Of a stretch of 34,137 nucleotides of DNA, positions 1 to 9,267 are shown in pieces; positions within the stretch are counted from its first letter, which is position 1, and every line of letters starts with the position of its first letter. Source of the DNA: Ectothiorhodospiraceae bacterium (GTDB lineage: Bacteria > Bacteroidota > Ignavibacteria > SZUA-365 > GCA-2699105). Both the position numbers and the translations under genes were made by a program. Under the pieces are notes generated by a model that searched no databases, had not been told where the DNA came from, and worked only from the letters and a program-made list of their open reading frames with translations. The stretch is taken from assembly GCA_002699105.1 (NCBI GenBank), contig PABJ01000069.1, forward strand, positions 1 to 34,137, given 5' to 3'.

Positions 1-1201
1 CGTTGAGCTCGATCTGCTCGGTGTATGTTCCTGGAGCTACCTTAAATACCACCGGGCCGCAAACGCCGTTCGTCACCAGATCATCGATCGCGTCGGTGAA
101 ATTCGTGTAATCTCCGCTCGGTCCGATGGACATCGTACCGCTGATCGCTGCTTTGCGAACCACTGCGACCGTATCGTTATAATTCGTCGTATCCTGAACG
201 CCGTTCGGACTTTCGGTCCATACTGTGATCGCGTACGGTACGTTGCTGTTAAAGGTGTAGTTGCCGAGGGTGACCTGCGTCGAACGGCTGCTGATATCGT
301 TGGTATCGAGTGTACCAGACCAGGAATACGGTGTCTGAGCGACGCCGTTGATTTCCCAGTTGATGGTCGCGGATGTGAGCTGGTTGCTTCCATAATTGAC
401 GAGTGTGACCGTCACCGGTAGCGTACCCGCACAAAAATCGAGCGGCGAATCGATCGATGCGATTCCGGCGTCGTTCGGTGCAGGCGGTGCGAGGACCGAC
501 TTATCCCAGCTCATCGCAATTTCAGTGGCCGACAACGCACGGTTATACATGCGAAACTCGTCCATGAGCGCTCCATTCGGTAAGCCATCACTACTGCTGT
601 ACCCGCCGATTTTGAAATCGCCGGTCGATGTAATGTTGATAGCCGATTGGGTCACGGTCGTCTGGAGAACGCCGTTCCGGTAGCCAAGGAGCTGACCGGC
701 GGAAGCGTCGTAGACGAAGTGCACAACGGTTGCACTGCCGGAGATATTGTTCACGGTGATGTCTTCCACCGGGCCACGGAGCATGACATTACCTGCCCCG
801 GCAACACCGCCTGTAAAGGCACGCCATGAACCGGCGTCGTTATCACCGAAGAAATACTGCAGGGAAGTGGTTGAAGGAACATTGTTGAACCATACCGAAA
901 TAGTCCAACTGCTGTTGCCAAGATTAGGCGACCATCCTGTGGAAACATAATCGGAAGAGCTGGAGCCGCCGGTTCCGACGAGTGCGGTACCGAATTGGCC
1001 TGTGCTGCCTTGTGTCATTCCGCCATTCAGCGTTGCCGATGTAGAAACGCGTGTCGCTGGGACGGCCATATTTTGTACTGTCGACTGTCCGGATTCATCG
1101 AACCGGAAGTACATGAGTTCCGGACGCAAACTTTGTGCGCCGGCTTCGATCCCTATTGACATCAATAATGCCAACAGGGCGAAAGGTACGAGATTCTTCA
1201 T
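1..1201 (-). CDS. Secreted LamG-like / beta-helix surface protein (partial, C-terminus outside window)
   Basis: The reverse strand reads open without a stop from an ATG at 1201 to the window edge (400 codons), so the C-terminus is missing. Residues 1-23 look like a Sec signal peptide (basic MKN start, hydrophobic core, cut near GAQ). Residues about 30-215 resemble a LamG/concanavalin-like lectin fold, with the motif FNNVPSTTSL and the characteristic MDEFRMYNRALSATEI. A CARDB/Ig-like segment follows at about 225-330. From about 350 the sequence (SIGPSGDYTNFTDAIDDL, then VVFKVAPGTYTEQIEL) matches the first coils of right-handed parallel beta-helix proteins common among T9SS-exported proteins. 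The ligand is unknown. A T9SS sorting domain would be expected outside the window but cannot be seen. Confidence is high for a secreted LamG-type protein and low for function. Confidence 0.8.
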   Translation of the reverse strand, partial: MKNLVPFALLALLMSIGIEAGAQSLRPELMYFRFDESGQSTVQNMAVPATRVSTSATLNGGMTQGSTGQFGTALVGTGGSSSSDYVSTGWSPNLGNSSWTISVWFNNVPSTTSLQYFFGDNDAGSWRAFTGGVAGAGNVMLRGPVEDITVNNISGSATVVHFVYDASAGQLLGYRNGVLQTTVTQSAINITSTGDFKIGGYSSSDGLPNGALMDEFRMYNRALSATEIAMSWDKSVLAPPAPNDAGIASIDSPLDFCAGTLPVTVTLVNYGSNQLTSATINWEINGVAQTPYSWSGTLDTNDISSRSTQVTLGNYTFNSNVPYAITVWTESPNGVQDTTNYNDTVAVVRKAAISGTMSIGPSGDYTNFTDAIDDLVTNGVCGPVVFKVAPGTYTEQIELN

Positions 1202-1641
1202 TTCGCAGGTTCTCTCAGTTGATTGGATGTGGGATACATGTGTTGCTTGAAAGCTCTATATACGAAAAGATTACCCTATGTCTGGGAATTACTACAGGCG
1301 GCAGTGTATCTAGACAATAATTGCCGCTACGTAGGTAGTATGTTGAGGGAGAGATTGCCAGAAGTGCCCGGGACCGAGCTCTATCGCATGCTTATGACGT
1401 AGCGCCCCCGCTGAACTGTTTGGCGCAATTCATCTCCATTTCCTTGTGCAAGATAATAAAAATTGCAAGGTCATCAAACCTTTTACTCGCACAAAGGATA
1501 GACGTTCGTATTATGAAAAGGTTACAGGTGTGTGAAAATAAGTGAGATTTCCGTCTGTCATAATGCAATTGCAGCTGGATGCACCAAGGGCGCATTTGCT
1601 GCTACAGCAAACGGTCTCCGGGCGGGGTTACCGGGAAATGG
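1202..1641. other. Intergenic region with inverted repeats, no convincing gene
   Basis: About 440 bases upstream of the secreted LamG protein. Both strands were read and only short frames without ribosome sites were found. An imperfect palindrome lies at 1292-1334: arms GCGGCA (1298-1303) and TGCCGC (1322-1327) are flanked by CTAC (1292-1295) and GTAG (1331-1334). It sits about 100 bases upstream of the LamG start and could be an operator or a small structured element. A perfect 7-bp hairpin with a 3-base loop is at 1595-1611 (TTTGCTG/CAGCAAA), just downstream of the possible small gene at 1642-1836. It lacks a T-run, so it is only a weak terminator candidate. Confidence 0.4.
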
Positions 1642-1836
1642 TCACTTGTACGAGCGCAGGAGGGAACGCGTCGTTCGATCCGTCATTTTGTAGATAAAGC
1701 CGAGGTTGCGAACTTTTCCCAATTCGGCATCGCGATTCGCCGGCCTCTCATTGTCGTCACGGATATGAGTTTTGTCGATGATCGCTTCTGCATATGTCGT
1801 AAAGCCTTCAGGGAGAGGAAGTAACTGTTTTTTCAT
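1642..1836 (-). CDS. Possible small hypothetical protein (64 aa)
   Basis: A longer reading frame exists, but I place the start at the ATG at 1836-1834 because a GGAG Shine-Dalgarno sequence lies 5 bases upstream of it. The product begins MKKQLLPLPEGFTTYAEAII and ends SLLRSYK. It is charged and soluble, with no signal peptide, membrane segment or motif I recognise. It is followed about 30 bases later by a perfect hairpin at 1595-1611. It stands alone, divergent from the OsmC gene. The ribosome site and protein-like composition favour a real gene. Short length and no recognised family argue for caution. Confidence 0.4.
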   Translation of the reverse strand: MKKQLLPLPEGFTTYAEAIIDKTHIRDDNERPANRDAELGKVRNLGFIYKMTDRTTRSLLRSYK

Positions 1837-2064
1837 CAGTTCTCCGGAATGGAACATAATCTCGTGATCGTGGCAACAATCTAGGATGTAGTATAGCACC
1901 AAACAATGCAAAAGGAAAGCAGGGACGGATTTTTGCCCTATTTCGGATATCGTACAGGGAATAACTCCCACTTGAATCCTTTTCTTCTATGTTACATCTT
2001 ACCGAACGACAGGCATGCTGCGATACGAATACGAACGTTCCACTCATAGAAAGCACATTCGAAT

Positions 2065-2469
2065 ATGGAAATGAAAGTAACATTCCCCGGCGGGAAAAAA
2101 GTGAATGCCGAATACAAGGGATTTACGATTGCCACAGATCAGCCTGAACGTGCAGGCGGCCAAGGAAGCGCACCGGCACCGTTCGATCTTTTCCTCGCAT
2201 CCCTGGCCACATGCGCAGGTATCTATGTGAAAGGCTTTTGCGATCAGCGCGGGATATCATCCGAAGGCATCGAACTCGTACAGAACCTCGAGTACAATAC
2301 CGAAAAGCAGATGATCGGTAAGATCACCATCGATATCCGCGTGCCCGAAGATTTCCCGGAGAAGTATCACGACGCATTGATCAAATCGGCGAGCCTTTGT
2401 GCGGTGAAGAAGCACATACAGGATCCGCCGGAGTTCGAGATCAACACCGTTGTTAATGAATCCGCGTAA
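2065..2469 (+). CDS. OsmC/Ohr-family protein
   Basis: A 134-aa protein of typical OsmC-family length. Members reduce organic hydroperoxides or related electrophiles with a pair of cysteines. Two are positioned as in the family: Cys50 in the SLATCAGIYV segment at the start of the central helix, and Cys112 in SLCAVKKH. A further Cys59 is present. The stretch GSAPAPFDLFLASLATC is the hallmark N-terminal motif. The context does not identify the subgroup (OsmC, Ohr or YhfA-like). The exact start is uncertain: ATGs at 2065 and 2071 are both possible and neither has a good ribosome site. It converges on the GH15 gene across a shared hairpin terminator. Confidence 0.88.
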   Translation: MEMKVTFPGGKKVNAEYKGFTIATDQPERAGGQGSAPAPFDLFLASLATCAGIYVKGFCDQRGISSEGIELVQNLEYNTEKQMIGKITIDIRVPEDFPEKYHDALIKSASLCAVKKHIQDPPEFEINTVVNESA

Positions 2470-2492
2470 GAATTTCCCTCCTCCAAAGAAGC

Positions 2493-2514
2493 AGGGGCGC
2501 CGAAGGGCGCCCTT
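2493..2514. terminator. Hairpin terminator between OsmC and GH15 genes
   Basis: A 9-bp stem (AGGGGCGCC with GGCGCCCTT, one G-T wobble) with a 4-base loop lies 23 bases after the OsmC stop and just before the GH15 stop. A short T-rich run (GTTTGTT) follows on the plus strand. It probably ends OsmC transcription. It could also stop transcripts from the opposite strand, although there is little T-run on that side. Confidence 0.65.
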
Positions 2515-2519
2515 GTTTG

Positions 2520-4355
2520 TTATTCCCCTTCTCCTAATGCACGGTCGAGATTGTACGCCGCGCTGATAAGCGCAAGATGCGTAAACGCCTGCGGGAAATT
2601 TCCCAGCGCCTCACCGCTCGATCCTGTTTCTTCGGAATAGAGCCCTAAATGGTTCGCATAACCGAGCATGCGTTCGAACATGAGCCTGGCTTCGTCGAGG
2701 CGTTTCGGATCGTGTCTGCCCGCTCGGGTCATAGCTTCTACAAGCCAAAACGTGCATATGTTAAAGGTCCCTTCCTCGCCGCTTAATCCGTCAGAGTACT
2801 CTTTCAGGTTGTACCGGTACACGAGACTATTCGCGGTAAGTCCGCCTTTATCGACCGGCTGCAGGATAGCATCGAGCGTGTTGAGCATGCGCCTGTCCGT
2901 TGGTGAGACAAAGAACACAAGTGGCATAATAAGATTCGAGGCATCCAGGGAATCGCTACCGTAAGATTGAACAAATGCCTTTCTGTTCTTGCTGTATCCC
3001 TTGGCCATGATGTCTTCGTAGATCTCGTCGCGGGTTTGCAGCCACTTTTTCCGGTCCGCCGGGAAGCTTCGCTTATCGGCCAGCCGCAAACCGCGGTCAA
3101 CGGCAACCCAGGCCATGAGCTTGGAGTACACGAAATGCCGCTTCCCTCCGCGGACCTCCCAGATACCTTCGTCTTCCAGATGCCAGTGATCGGCGATCCA
3201 GTTTATCATCCGTCGAAGCTGGCACCATAGATCGTATGAAATCGGGCTGCCGTACTTGTTGAATAAGTACACGGAGTCCATCAACTCACCGTAGATATCG
3301 AGCTGCAGCTGATTGTAGGCACCGTTTCCGATCCGCACCGGCTTCGATCCTTTGTACCCTTCAAGGTGATCGAGCGTTTCTTCCGTCAGCGTATGGTCTC
3401 CATCGATGCTGTACATGATCTGGAGAGAGCCGTCGGGTTCGAGCTCGTTTGCCCGAGCCTCGATCCAGTGCATGAAGTCCGCTGCTTCTTCGGTAAAACC
3501 GATGCGCAGTAAACCATACAGGGTAAACGCGGCGTCCCTGATCCACGTGTAGCGGTAATCCCAATTCCGCTCGCCGCCGATCTCCTCCGGCAAGCTTGTC
3601 GTCGGAGAAGCGACGATTGCACCCGTTGGCCGGTATGTGAGGAGCTTCAACACCAAGGCTGACCTGTTTACCATCTCCCTCCATCGGCCGGTGTACTCGC
3701 TCTGGGATAACCATTTGCGCCAATACCGGACCGTCCTCTGGAAATGCTCCTCCGTCTGCTCCTCTGTCAGGCAAGGGCCGCAAATAGCGTCTTTCTCGCA
3801 TTCATGCAGGATAAACGATGCGCTTTCCCCTTCCGAAAGCCGGAAGATGGACCTGGCACCTCCTTTGTACTTCTCCAGATCCTGCTTCGTTACAAGGGCC
3901 ACTGTCAAGGCATCCGACTTGAAGATTGCGCCGTTTTCTGCTATGTGGGTTTCATGCTTTGCGCGTGCGTAGTCGAATGCCGGCAGGCACTCCATCACGA
4001 ACTCCATTTCACCGCGTACCACCTGCACCCGGCGGATGATCTGGTGAGCGCCGTGTTTGCCGTTGAGGTTGTGGATAGGCATGAAATCGGTCACTTCCCC
4101 AACCCCGTCATCGCAGAGGAAACGCGTAACAAGCACGTTCGTATCCGGCCAGTAGAATTGCTTCTCGTTCACACCTTCCGCAAGAGACATGATTTTGAAG
4201 TGCCCCCCGATATTGCTATCGAGAAGCGAAGCAAATATGCTCGGAGAATCGAATTTCGGGAAGCAGAGCCAATCGATTGAACCGTGTTTACCGACAAGCG
4301 CAACACTGTGCATATCGCCGATGATGCCGTAATTCTCTATTGGTTGGTAGGACAT
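2520..4355 (-). CDS. GH15 family glycoside hydrolase (glucoamylase/trehalase type)
   Basis: A 611-aa cytoplasmic enzyme with no signal peptide, the usual length for bacterial GH15 proteins. The N-terminal part ([26 protein letters not shown]) is the beta-sandwich 'trehalase-like' domain. The C-terminal (alpha/alpha)6 barrel carries the signature [19 protein letters not shown]. Inverting GH15 enzymes use two glutamates. The matching sites here are Glu400 in GIWEVRGG (acid) and Glu527/528 in [12 protein letters not shown] (base). Family members hydrolyse alpha-glucosidic bonds in malto-oligosaccharides, trehalose or isomalto-type sugars; the substrate cannot be told from sequence. The ATG at 4355 has a GGAGG site 6 bases upstream. 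It lies downstream of a same-strand lipoprotein gene but is separated by 139 bases. Confidence 0.92.
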   Translation of the reverse strand: MSYQPIENYGIIGDMHSVALVGKHGSIDWLCFPKFDSPSIFASLLDSNIGGHFKIMSLAEGVNEKQFYWPDTNVLVTRFLCDDGVGEVTDFMPIHNLNGKHGAHQIIRRVQVVRGEMEFVMECLPAFDYARAKHETHIAENGAIFKSDALTVALVTKQDLEKYKGGARSIFRLSEGESASFILHECEKDAICGPCLTEEQTEEHFQRTVRYWRKWLSQSEYTGRWREMVNRSALVLKLLTYRPTGAIVASPTTSLPEEIGGERNWDYRYTWIRDAAFTLYGLLRIGFTEEAADFMHWIEARANELEPDGSLQIMYSIDGDHTLTEETLDHLEGYKGSKPVRIGNGAYNQLQLDIYGELMDSVYLFNKYGSPISYDLWCQLRRMINWIADHWHLEDEGIWEVRGGKRHFVYSKLMAWVAVDRGLRLADKRSFPADRKKWLQTRDEIYEDIMAKGYSKNRKAFVQSYGSDSLDASNLIMPLVFFVSPTDRRMLNTLDAILQPVDKGGLTANSLVYRYNLKEYSDGLSGEEGTFNICTFWLVEAMTRAGRHDPKRLDEARLMFERMLGYANHLGLYSEETGSSGEALGNFPQAFTHLALISAAYNLDRALGEGE

Positions 4356-4429
4356 GAGCTGCCTCCAATTCGCAGGATCAGACTATACTATGAGCAGATG
4401 AGAGTTCTAGGAAGGTACTCTCCGCCCCG

Positions 4430-4454
4430 CAAATAGCCAAAAATAGGCTGTTTG
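4430..4454 (-). promoter_or_regulatory. Hairpin overlapping a possible -7 element upstream of GH15
   Basis: A 9-bp stem (CAAATAGCC with GGCTGTTTG, one T-G wobble) encloses a 7-base A-rich loop. On the minus strand the loop and stem edge read TATTTTTG (4445-4438), a perfect match to the Bacteroidota -7 consensus TAnnTTTG. No TTG lies at the expected -33 distance. It could be the GH15 promoter with a 75-base leader, or a hairpin after the lipoprotein gene. No T-run follows the stem. Confidence 0.3.
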
Positions 4455-4494
4455 CAGCCGGTGAGGATGCGTGGAATGAGGGATTCCGCCGGGA

Positions 4495-5145
4495 CTATTT
4501 ACGCTCTATTGTTCCGGTAATGGATTCGTAGGCCGCAACGGCAGGCTTGATGTATTGGGGAGGTGCATAGAAATCGATGAGAATTGCCCGCTGCAGATCG
4601 GCGTGAGATAGCACCGTTTTAATATCTATCCGCTCCGCGCTTTTTGCGAGCAGCTGATGGACCTTCCACCCATTGTGGTAGAAGACCGCGCCCTGTATAT
4701 CATCCTTCCCGAGGGATGGATGGATCCTTTGCAACTTGGCGTGGTACTCCGCGATAGTGATGCTGGCGTCCGATGTATCGAATTCTCCAATCGTCGACAG
4801 AGCATACGTTGCGCCGGTGGGATGGCGGAATGCATGGCGCATGTGAATCTTCCGTAAAAACGCGGCCTCATCTGTCTGACCGACAGCTTCCATAGCCTGC
4901 TTTCTCGACATCGCTAACACCGAATCCGGAATGCGGGTCCATCCTTCAGGCGCAAAGAATGTAATCCCAGCCTTGGCATCGGTGATTTGGTTGCTGAGCA
5001 GGGTGCGGTTCACCGGGAAGTTCTCGACATCGGTCGGAGGTACTTTTGCCGGCTGGTCGGGGACGGGCTTTTCTTCTGTCTGCTTCTGAGACTGGCAGCC
5101 GATAATCAAGAAGGCAGCAATTGCTGCGAGGAGTACGCGTTTCAT
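4495..5145 (-). CDS. Hypothetical lipoprotein, possible PsbP/Mog1-like fold
   Basis: A longer reading frame exists, but I start at the ATG at 5145 because the product then begins with a lipoprotein signal: MKRVLLAAIAAFLIIG then Cys (lipobox LIIGC). The mature 216-aa product has a short acidic and Pro-rich linker, then a domain at about residues 50-215. The segments AGITFFAPEGWTRIP and a final AAYESITGTIE recall the PsbP/Mog1/DUF1795 fold, in which an amphipathic strand of this type opens the domain. That assignment is an inference. Probably anchored to a membrane and facing the periplasm or outside. Function unknown. Confidence 0.75.
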   Translation of the reverse strand: MKRVLLAAIAAFLIIGCQSQKQTEEKPVPDQPAKVPPTDVENFPVNRTLLSNQITDAKAGITFFAPEGWTRIPDSVLAMSRKQAMEAVGQTDEAAFLRKIHMRHAFRHPTGATYALSTIGEFDTSDASITIAEYHAKLQRIHPSLGKDDIQGAVFYHNGWKVHQLLAKSAERIDIKTVLSHADLQRAILIDFYAPPQYIKPAVAAYESITGTIERK

Positions 5146-5150
5146 GCTTG

Positions 5151-5181
5151 TAAAGATATCATCTTGGTTTGTCCTTGCCAA
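5151..5181 (-). promoter_or_regulatory. Possible Bacteroidota-type promoter of the lipoprotein gene
   Basis: On the minus strand, TTG (5181-5179), a 20-base spacer and TATCTTTA (5158-5151) match TTG-N20-TAnnTTTG in all but the last base. It lies only 5 bases before the ATG at 5145, so a transcript would be almost leaderless. Moderate to low confidence. Confidence 0.3.
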
Positions 5182-5375
5182 TCGCACGGTGTTACGATTG
5201 AAATATGTTTCTGTGACGAATCGCGGCATTCTACTGCCACGACAGAAAAAATCGTCGAAAACACCCGTCATTTGCTTGTTTCATGCAGGGTTTTTGCATT
5301 TCAACCCCGCCGTTCGTAAGTTTTCCGCCCATGCATTTTCCTAACTACAGCACTATTTGACGCAGTTGCACATAC

Positions 5376-6878
5376 ATGCAAACCGAAGAACTTAACGACC
5401 AGATGCAACGGCGGCGGGAGGAGTATCAGGAACTTCTCGACCGCGGCATCAATCCATATCCTTATCACTACGATGTAACCGAAACCGCAGCAGGTGCCGT
5501 CGCTCAATTCAGCGATGATGCCGAACCGCGCACCGTTGGCGTCGCCGGCAGGATCATGACGATTCGCCGCATGGGTAAGGCTTCCTTTGCGCATATACAG
5601 GATCACACCGGAAAGATCCAGGTGTATCTCAAGCGGGATGACCTCGGTGAGGATGTCTACAAGACGTTCAAGCTGCTCGATATCGGCGATATCATTGGCG
5701 TCACCGGATTTGTGTTCCGCACGCGGACGGGTGAAGTATCGGTGCATGCACAATCGCTGGAGTTATTGGCAAAGTCCCTGCGCCCACTACCGGTTCCGAA
5801 GGAAAAAACCGACGAGGAAGGCAACAAGATCGTCTACGATCAGTTCACCGATAAGGAACTACGCTATCGCAAGCGTGCCCTTGATCTGATCATGAATCCC
5901 CAGGTGAAAGAGGTATTTATCAAGCGCTCGAAGCTCGTGAGTTCGATGCGCAACTACCTCGACTCGCGCGGGTATCTGGAAGTCGAGACCCCTGTACTGC
6001 AGCCGCTGTACGGCGGTGCTGCAGCCCGCCCATTCGTTACGCACCACAATGCCCTTGATATGAAACTCTATCTGCGTATCGCAGACGAGCTCTACCTCAA
6101 GCGCTTGATAGCAGGCGGGTTTGACGGCGTGTACGAGATTAGCAAGGACTTCCGCAACGAAGGAATGGACCGCAACCATAATCCTGAATTCACGATGATG
6201 GAGCTGTACGTCGCGTACAAGGATTATGACTGGATGATGGGGCTCGTCGAAGAGATGATCGCCCATATCAGCAACGATGTGAACGGTACACTTGTTTTGC
6301 AGAATGGCGATCGAAGCATCGACCTCACTCCGCCGTACAAGCGCATCCCAATGCTGGATCTCATCAAGGAAGTGACCGGCGAGGAGCTTGATCCGCAGGA
6401 TGAAGCAGCGCTCCGCGCAGCAGCCAAACGCCTGGATGTGGAACTGGACGAATCTTTCGGCCCGGGTAAGATTATCGACGAGATATTTTCCGAGCGCGTC
6501 GAACACACGCTCATCCAGCCGACGTTTATTACCGACTACCCATTGGAGCTATCGCCGTTGGCGAAAAAGCATCGGTCCAAGGATGGCTTTGTAGAGCGGT
6601 TTGAATTGTATTTGAACGGTTCGGAAATCGCGAATGCATTTTCCGAACTGAACGACCCGATCGATCAGAAAGAGCGCCTCATGGAACAAGCCAACCTTCG
6701 CGCGCGTGGCGACGATGAGGCGATGACGTTCGATGAAGATTATATTGAAACCATGGAATACGGCATGCCGCCGACTGCAGGCTTGGGTATCGGCATCGAC
6801 CGTTTGACCATGATACTTACCGGGGCGGAATCGATTCGCGACGTAATTCTCTTCCCGACGATGCGTCCCGAGAAGTAA
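5376..6878 (+). CDS. lysS: Lysyl-tRNA synthetase, class II
   Basis: A 500-aa protein that charges tRNA-Lys with lysine using ATP. It starts with a helical extension, followed by an OB-fold anticodon-binding domain (about residues 55-145, including [18 protein letters not shown]). The class II catalytic core follows, with motif 2 ([20 protein letters not shown]) and motif 3 ([13 protein letters not shown] near the C-terminus). The length matches bacterial LysS. The ATG at 5376 has no clear Shine-Dalgarno sequence but gives the expected N-terminus. A hairpin at 6959-6978 follows. Confidence 0.97.
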   Translation: MQTEELNDQMQRRREEYQELLDRGINPYPYHYDVTETAAGAVAQFSDDAEPRTVGVAGRIMTIRRMGKASFAHIQDHTGKIQVYLKRDDLGEDVYKTFKLLDIGDIIGVTGFVFRTRTGEVSVHAQSLELLAKSLRPLPVPKEKTDEEGNKIVYDQFTDKELRYRKRALDLIMNPQVKEVFIKRSKLVSSMRNYLDSRGYLEVETPVLQPLYGGAAARPFVTHHNALDMKLYLRIADELYLKRLIAGGFDGVYEISKDFRNEGMDRNHNPEFTMMELYVAYKDYDWMMGLVEEMIAHISNDVNGTLVLQNGDRSIDLTPPYKRIPMLDLIKEVTGEELDPQDEAALRAAAKRLDVELDESFGPGKIIDEIFSERVEHTLIQPTFITDYPLELSPLAKKHRSKDGFVERFELYLNGSEIANAFSELNDPIDQKERLMEQANLRARGDDEAMTFDEDYIETMEYGMPPTAGLGIGIDRLTMILTGAESIRDVILFPTMRPEK

Positions 6879-6958
6879 ACAACAACGCGCCGCACGAGAG
6901 TGAATGCTTCAGGCGCAGTAGACAACGTAACCGACCACACGTAGTAGACCAGAACTTA

Positions 6959-6991
6959 GGATGCTGTGAATAGCATCCAGGGTAGATTTTT
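6959..6991 (+). terminator. Probable terminator after lysS
   Basis: A 7-bp perfect stem (GGATGCT/AGCATCC) with a 6-base loop occupies 6959-6978. A T-rich stretch begins about 8 bases later. It lies about 80 bases after the lysS stop and ends just before pcrA. The gap between stem and T-run makes it less than ideal. Confidence 0.5.
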
Positions 6992-7017
6992 CGTTTTATT
7001 CGAGATTGAACAGCCGC

Positions 7018-9225
7018 ATGTCATTGTTGAAAGAGTTGAATCCCGTACAGAGGGACGCCGTCAAAACTATCGAAGGACCGGTTATGATAGTTGCCGGCGC
7101 CGGAAGCGGGAAAACGCGAGTTCTCACCTATAGAATAGCCTACCTCCTGCAAGTCGGGGTCCCGGCCTACAGCATATTATCCCTCACATTCACGAATAAG
7201 GCAGCCAGAGAAATGCGTGAACGCATCGATGATTTGCTGCCGGGATTTCAGACCAACCAACTCTGGATGGGGACATTCCATTCAACGTTCGCAAAGCTCC
7301 TGCGGCGCGATGCGGATAAACTCGGATTCGACAGCAACTACTCCATCTACGATACGGACGACTCGCGGAGCCTGGTGAAAGGGATCATGAACGATCTCGA
7401 CATTAATATCCAGCAGGTTCCTCCTGCAGCTGTGCAGTCCAGAATCAGCAGGGCAAAGAACCAGCTGCTCAAACCCGCCGATATCGCAAACAGTGCGACC
7501 GATATGTTCGAGCAGCACACTGCAGAGGTGTACGAGATCTACCAGCAGAAACTGCGCGAGTTTAACGCGATGGATTTCGATGATTTGCTCATCCACCCCA
7601 TCACGTTATTCGACTCGTACCCGGAGGTGCTGGAGAAATACCAGAAGAAGTTTCAGTTCATCCTCATCGATGAGTACCAGGATACGAATCACGCGCAGTA
7701 CCAAATGCTGAAGCGGCTGGCTTCTTCGCACCAGAACATCTGCGTTGTTGGCGACGATGCACAGAGCATCTATGCATTCCGCGGTGCGGATATCACGAAC
7801 ATGCTGGAATTCGAAAAGGCGTTCACCAACACCAAGATCTTCCGGCTCGAACAGAACTACCGGTCCACGAAACATATCCTCGGTGGTGCTGATTCTGTTA
7901 TCAAGCACAATACCGCGCAGATAGAGAAAACACTCTGGACCGATAACACGCAGGGCGATCTTATTACGGTCATCGAAACCGCTGACGAAATGGACGAAGC
8001 ACAAAAGATCGTTCGCATCATCCAGCACGAAGGCGTACGGCGAAAACTTCAGCTCAAGGAATTCGCGATATTATACCGCGCGAATTCGCAGTCCAGAGCG
8101 CTGGAGGACGCCTTGCGCAGGAGCGGTATTCCCTATACCATCGTAGGCGGCGTTGCGTTTTACAAGCGCAAAGAAATCAAGGATATGCTTGCCTATTTAC
8201 GCGTAGTGGTAAATCCGAACGATCAGGAAGCGCTCCTGAGGATCATCAATTATCCTTTACGAAAGATCGGCGAGGTGACAATCAAGCGCCTCCAGGACTA
8301 CGCCGAGCAGCATGGGATCACCTTATACGAGGCGGCCAAAGAAGCGCACAACAACAAAGAACTTAACGCAGGGCATGTGAGCCGCATCCAGGGTTTCATC
8401 ACGCTTATGACGAAGTATCAGTCCCTGCGCAAAGAAATCTCGGCGGGTGAATTGGCCGGTTCCCTCGTCGATGAGTTGGGCATCATCCAGGACTTCAAGC
8501 TTGAAGGCACTCCCGAAGCTCGCACCCGGCTCGAAAACATCCAGGAGCTTCTCTCAGCCATTTCCGAGTATGAGAGCGAGGACGGCAACGATACGCTGGA
8601 GGCATTTCTTGCAGAAGCATCTCTCGTTGCTGATGTGGACTCGATGGATCCGAACCGCAACGCGGTCACGATGATGACGCTCCACGCAGCCAAAGGGTTG
8701 GAGTTCCCGGTTGTGGTACTTGCAGGGATGGAAGAAGGATTATTCCCTTCCTCCTTCTCCATCGACGAAGACAAGGTCGAGGAAGAACGCCGCCTTTGCT
8801 ATGTGGGCATGACGCGTGCAAAAGAAAAGCTGTACATGATGCACGCCGCCCAGCGAATGACATGGGGAGAACGAACGGTCCAGATGCCGTCGCGTTTCCT
8901 TGAAGAAATTGAGCCTTCACACATGGAGCGGGAAACGGCACGCCGCCGTGTGCAGCCGGATCCTGCGTTTTCACGGCATTCGAACGGCACCCCGCGCAAA
9001 CGTGCGAAACGATCCGAATACAGTCAGGAGTCAACCTCGAGCTTTGCGCAAGAGGAGATGACGATCAAAATTGGGGCCATGGTGCGGCATCAGACCTTTG
9101 GGCGCGGGAAGGTTGTATCTGTGCAGGGCGCAGGCGAACGCGCCAAAATAGCCGTCCATTTTGAATCTGTCGGCAGAAAGACTCTAGTCTTGAAATTCGC
9201 CGGGTTGCAGCCCTGCGAATCGTAG
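7018..9225 (+). CDS. pcrA: UvrD/PcrA-type ATP-dependent 3'-5' DNA helicase
   Basis: A 735-aa superfamily 1A helicase that unwinds DNA during repair and replication and displaces proteins such as RecA. Motifs in order: Walker A (GAGSGKTRVL) near residue 30, motif II (LIDEYQDTNHAQY), motif III (GDDAQSIYAFRGAD), motif IV (LEQNYRST), motif V (LHAAKGLEFPVVVLAGMEEG) and motif VI (RRLCYVGMTRAKEKLYM). The C-terminal segment (IGAMVRHQTFGRGKVVSV) is the Tudor-like RNA-polymerase-binding tail of PcrA/UvrD. I prefer the ATG at 7018. A TTG 12 bases upstream is in frame but adds only four residues. It is followed by priA on the same strand. Confidence 0.95.
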   Translation: MSLLKELNPVQRDAVKTIEGPVMIVAGAGSGKTRVLTYRIAYLLQVGVPAYSILSLTFTNKAAREMRERIDDLLPGFQTNQLWMGTFHSTFAKLLRRDADKLGFDSNYSIYDTDDSRSLVKGIMNDLDINIQQVPPAAVQSRISRAKNQLLKPADIANSATDMFEQHTAEVYEIYQQKLREFNAMDFDDLLIHPITLFDSYPEVLEKYQKKFQFILIDEYQDTNHAQYQMLKRLASSHQNICVVGDDAQSIYAFRGADITNMLEFEKAFTNTKIFRLEQNYRSTKHILGGADSVIKHNTAQIEKTLWTDNTQGDLITVIETADEMDEAQKIVRIIQHEGVRRKLQLKEFAILYRANSQSRALEDALRRSGIPYTIVGGVAFYKRKEIKDMLAYLRVVVNPNDQEALLRIINYPLRKIGEVTIKRLQDYAEQHGITLYEAAKEAHNNKELNAGHVSRIQGFITLMTKYQSLRKEISAGELAGSLVDELGIIQDFKLEGTPEARTRLENIQELLSAISEYESEDGNDTLEAFLAEASLVADVDSMDPNRNAVTMMTLHAAKGLEFPVVVLAGMEEGLFPSSFSIDEDKVEEERRLCYVGMTRAKEKLYMMHAAQRMTWGERTVQMPSRFLEEIEPSHMERETARRRVQPDPAFSRHSNGTPRKRAKRSEYSQESTSSFAQEEMTIKIGAMVRHQTFGRGKVVSVQGAGERAKIAVHFESVGRKTLVLKFAGLQPCES

Positions 9226-9267
9226 CCAACACTTCTCCTTAACATTCCACCCCAATCAACGCTCAGT

